A stretch of DNA of 64,000 nucleotides from assembly GCA_016859345.1 (NCBI GenBank), contig CM029121.1:5030029-5094028 (forward strand). Reading direction: 5' to 3'. The notes beneath the pieces were generated by a model, which was given only the letters and a program-made list of their open reading frames with translations, did no database searches and was not told the DNA's origin. This document shows positions 61,031 through 64,000 of the stretch, one piece after another. The DNA is from Istiophorus platypterus (lineage: Eukaryota; Chordata; Actinopteri; Istiophoriformes; Istiophoridae). The translations under genes and the position numbers were made by a program. Position 1 is the stretch's first letter. Each line of letters opens with the position of its first letter.

Positions 61031-64000
61031 GAGCTACAATGAAGGAGAAAATTGTCTTGAACTTTAAATTCATTATTTTTTATAGATAATACCAAAGAAC
61101 GCTTTCCGTTGAGGTTTTTGTTGACAAGTAGCTTCTCTTTTGTCAGCTTTATTTTTGTTTTGTTTTGTGTTTTTGTTGTTGTTGTTGTTTTTGTTTGTTA
61201 TTTGACTCTTTATTTCTCACAATAGAGCCTGGTAACATGATGCTCCCGCATGCAAGTTGCATCTTATTCAGTAAAATGTTCTTTTCAGATATTTTGTGCA
61301 AATGTTTGAGTACAGCTTATAATTATCCAGTTCTTTCAGAGGAGAGATTTTCTATTGCTTATTGTGTTTTAAAACTTGATTGCTTTATCTGAACTCTGGG
61401 GGGAAAAATATAAAACATTTTTAGATTCTTCCTTTCATCACATTGTCCATGTGTTTTATTTAATAAGGGGCAATATCAGCCAATTTAAAATTTCAAATAC
61501 ATATTTAACAGTCCTTTTTCACAACAGACATTTTGACCTTTTAGCAGCACAGGTGTTACCAAGAGCATTACTTGCACACTACCAGGAATCTGGAGCTGAA
61601 GCAGCTAAAGGCTTCTCCTGCTGTTACATGTCAACATGTCTACTGTGAAACAGGCCTGCTGAACTGAATTCTTAAAATGTGTGAAATATCTGTCTATATC
61701 CCTCTGAATGACTTTGGATCAGATCTACTCTTGTCATTAGTTATTTGTCAGCATCTGCCTGTATATAATAGTTCACCAAATTCCGGTTTAAATAGTCAGA
61801 TCTAAATTTTGAAACATTACCAGTGAACTGTAGGACTGGGGCTAAAATTGGCCCATGGAGCCACACTGAGATTACAGGTCTCACTTTGACACCGTTCTCA
61901 TCCATAGAAAATTATGGGGAACACATTGGAATAGACGTATTTTTATACATGTTAGAATATATATTTCAGGATGCTATGAATAACAGAAACACTTTTAGAG
62001 TTACAAAAAATGAATATTAATAACTTTTTGTGTCATTTTACTATTTGCTAGTTTACAAACAAACAGTTATTTTATCCAGCCATAAGGAGTTCACAAGGGG
62101 CCTGACACTGGAGAAGCTGTGTGGCAAAACAGATTCTTCTTTACTGGTTCACTACAATTCCTAGTATCTTTAACCTCCACACACAATAGCTAACCAATAA
62201 GGCGATATATGTAAAGTTGGATGTTGTGTTTACATCATATTTTATGTTGCCATTTCACACATCCTACTCACTTTGTTTCTTTCCACATACGAAATTAGAA
62301 TGTAAGAACATACTCAGTATGACAGAGCCCAAACTGTGTGAACATTTACAGATTCCTTAGTGATGAAAGATTAACTAAGCAGGTGATACACAGTTCTAAT
62401 AATCACTCAATACTGTTCTTTGAATTATTATTTGTGCTTAATGTTTTTTCCCTTGCAAAACTTCAATTGCATTATTAAAATTTATTACGATTACACATAC
62501 TCCCTCGCTAAGAAATCCTGAATCAATCCAAATGTAACTGCCGGACACATGATGTCTCTTACTTCACTGAAAAGTCCCCAGTGTATCTGACCTGGAGATT
62601 TCACGGGTCCCATATCACACTTGTGTAAGTTGGACAGTGGATCATTATTGACTACTTGTAATGTCACTGCATACAGGTCTCAAACTCAGATTTAAGGTGA
62701 GCACAGAGAATTTTTCCCCTGTTAGAGGACAAATGTAAAAGCTGCCTTCTAGTGTCAAATGTGCACTTACATCGTTCTGCACAGTGAAGCTCAAACATCA
62801 CAATGAAGTTAAAATAAGCAAAACACATTTTTGAGTGGAGGACTTAATGTCAATGATAAAGCAAAATTGTGAAACATTCTTTGGTTTTAGGTTGTCAAAT
62901 ATATCTCATTGTAAACTGAACTTTGTTGAACTAAAGTTTTTTCTTTGTTAACTGGAGGTACAAAAATGTTTTGAATCAATTTTTTTCAGAGTTCTCACCC
63001 GTATATATGTTAGTATGATATGCATCACATCTGCTTTGCAACACAAAAATAGTTACTCAAGAATTTCAAACAGTTACACTTAGGGTTACATATGGTTTTT
63101 AAATGGGCTTTATATTCAGTTGCAGGTCTTAAGCCTTCAGATATGCAGTTTGGGGCCAGATAAAATCAATTAGTTAATCACAGAAAATGAACAGGCAACT
63201 AACTTGATAATCACTGAGTCACTAAAGGAATTTTTTCCCCTTGGCTTATAGTAAAATGAACATGTTTGATATTAACGTGTTGGATGGAGAAACAAGACAT
63301 TTAAGGATGTCACCTTACACTTGTGACTGACTTTTTCCAATTCTGACATTTTTAGCTTATCAAAAAAGTAACAATCAACAGATTCACTGATAATGTAAAT
63401 AATCTTTATTTGCAGCTTTAAAACTGAGACTTTTTACAATGTTTTTTGAACTCTTATCTATGGTGAGAATAACAAAAGAAACTCACTATTATTCCTTTTT
63501 TCCCCATCTTTTATTGTTTACAAAATACCAACATAAATACATAGGAGGAGGCTGTGTGATATTGCTGTGTGTGGATGTGCGTATGAAACAGAGGAGCAGG
63601 TAGAGAAGACAGCAATGAAGCAGATTCTCCGGCCCTCTGTAACAAACACACAGTGGCTTTCACTAGAAGGAAAGAAAATGTCACCTTCACATACTGTAGA
63701 TAGCGAAGAGTCAAGACATGTCAAACAATGACATAAAAAAATTACTTTAAATAAAAAGAAACAAAATGATAAAATACTGCAATATAAAGGCAGCTAACCC
63801 TCTGATCTGTTAAAAAGACGGTGAGGAGGAGGAGGAGAAGCACAACAGCACAGAAAGTGTGTGAAGGACCATCTATAGACAAAAAGGATATTCAAAATGG
63901 GTTGTTTTTTTTTTTTTCTTGTAGAGTGCAGCCCTTAAAAACCCAAGGGGCAGGTGGAAGTTGCCACAGTGACAGTGCTTGTTTAATTTCAGTAAAGTGA
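61031..64000. other. Intergenic DNA; possible 3' UTR of a minus-strand neighbour at its end
   Basis: No coding exon is recognised on either strand. Inverse AATAAA hexamers at 63405-63410 and 63510-63515 (minus), with moderately GC-richer DNA from 63.5 kb to the window end, would fit a convergent gene ending here. The gene itself would be beyond 64000. Confidence 0.35.

Overview
This is vertebrate nuclear DNA, most likely from a spiny-rayed (percomorph) teleost fish. The evidence is intron-split genes with GT/AG borders, AT-rich introns full of CA/TG and TA microsatellites, degraded Tc1-like transposons, short inverted-repeat elements of fish type, and CpG-rich promoters. There are no bacterial-style genes, operons, rRNA, CRISPR arrays or viral genes.

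Two protein genes are supported, both on the + strand. The first is the 3' part of jph3 (junctophilin-3). Exon 3 is at 11809-11933, exon 4 at 14877-15871 and the last exon at 25421-25501, which encodes the C-terminal membrane anchor. Exons 1-2, with the MORN repeats, must lie upstream of base 1. The second is a complete zcchc14 (SAM and CCHC zinc-knuckle protein). I reconstructed 14 coding exons from the ATG at 31024 to the TAA at 58374, about 1170 codons, with every exon-exon phase agreeing. JPH3 junctions and the ZCCHC14 landmarks (N-terminal block, PX-like segment, SAM domain, Cys cluster, CCHC knuckle, GTFRLKY tail) were recognised from memory of the human proteins, not by a search.

Layout: 1-25501 is jph3 (mostly intron). 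25502-28489 is the jph3 3' UTR and intergenic DNA. 28490-29060 is an unexplained CpG-rich block with GC boxes and two RFX X-box-like palindromes. 29223-29471 is the end of a Tc1-like transposon. About 29990-31023 is the zcchc14 promoter and 5' UTR. 31024-58374 is zcchc14, 58375 to about 61030 its 3' UTR, and 61030-64000 a gene-free end that may hold the 3' UTR of a minus-strand neighbour.

The genes do not form a pathway. JPH3 ties plasma membrane to endoplasmic reticulum in excitable cells; ZCCHC14 is an RNA-binding adaptor that brings TENT4 poly(A) polymerases to target mRNAs. No clearly new biological system is visible. The best leads are the CpG/X-box block at 28.5-29.1 kb, a second X-box/CCAAT cluster in the last jph3 intron, an miRNA-like hairpin at 4.67-4.76 kb, a perfect 20-bp stem-loop at 52.33 kb, a tandem NAGNAG splice acceptor in zcchc14, and a family of foldback elements.
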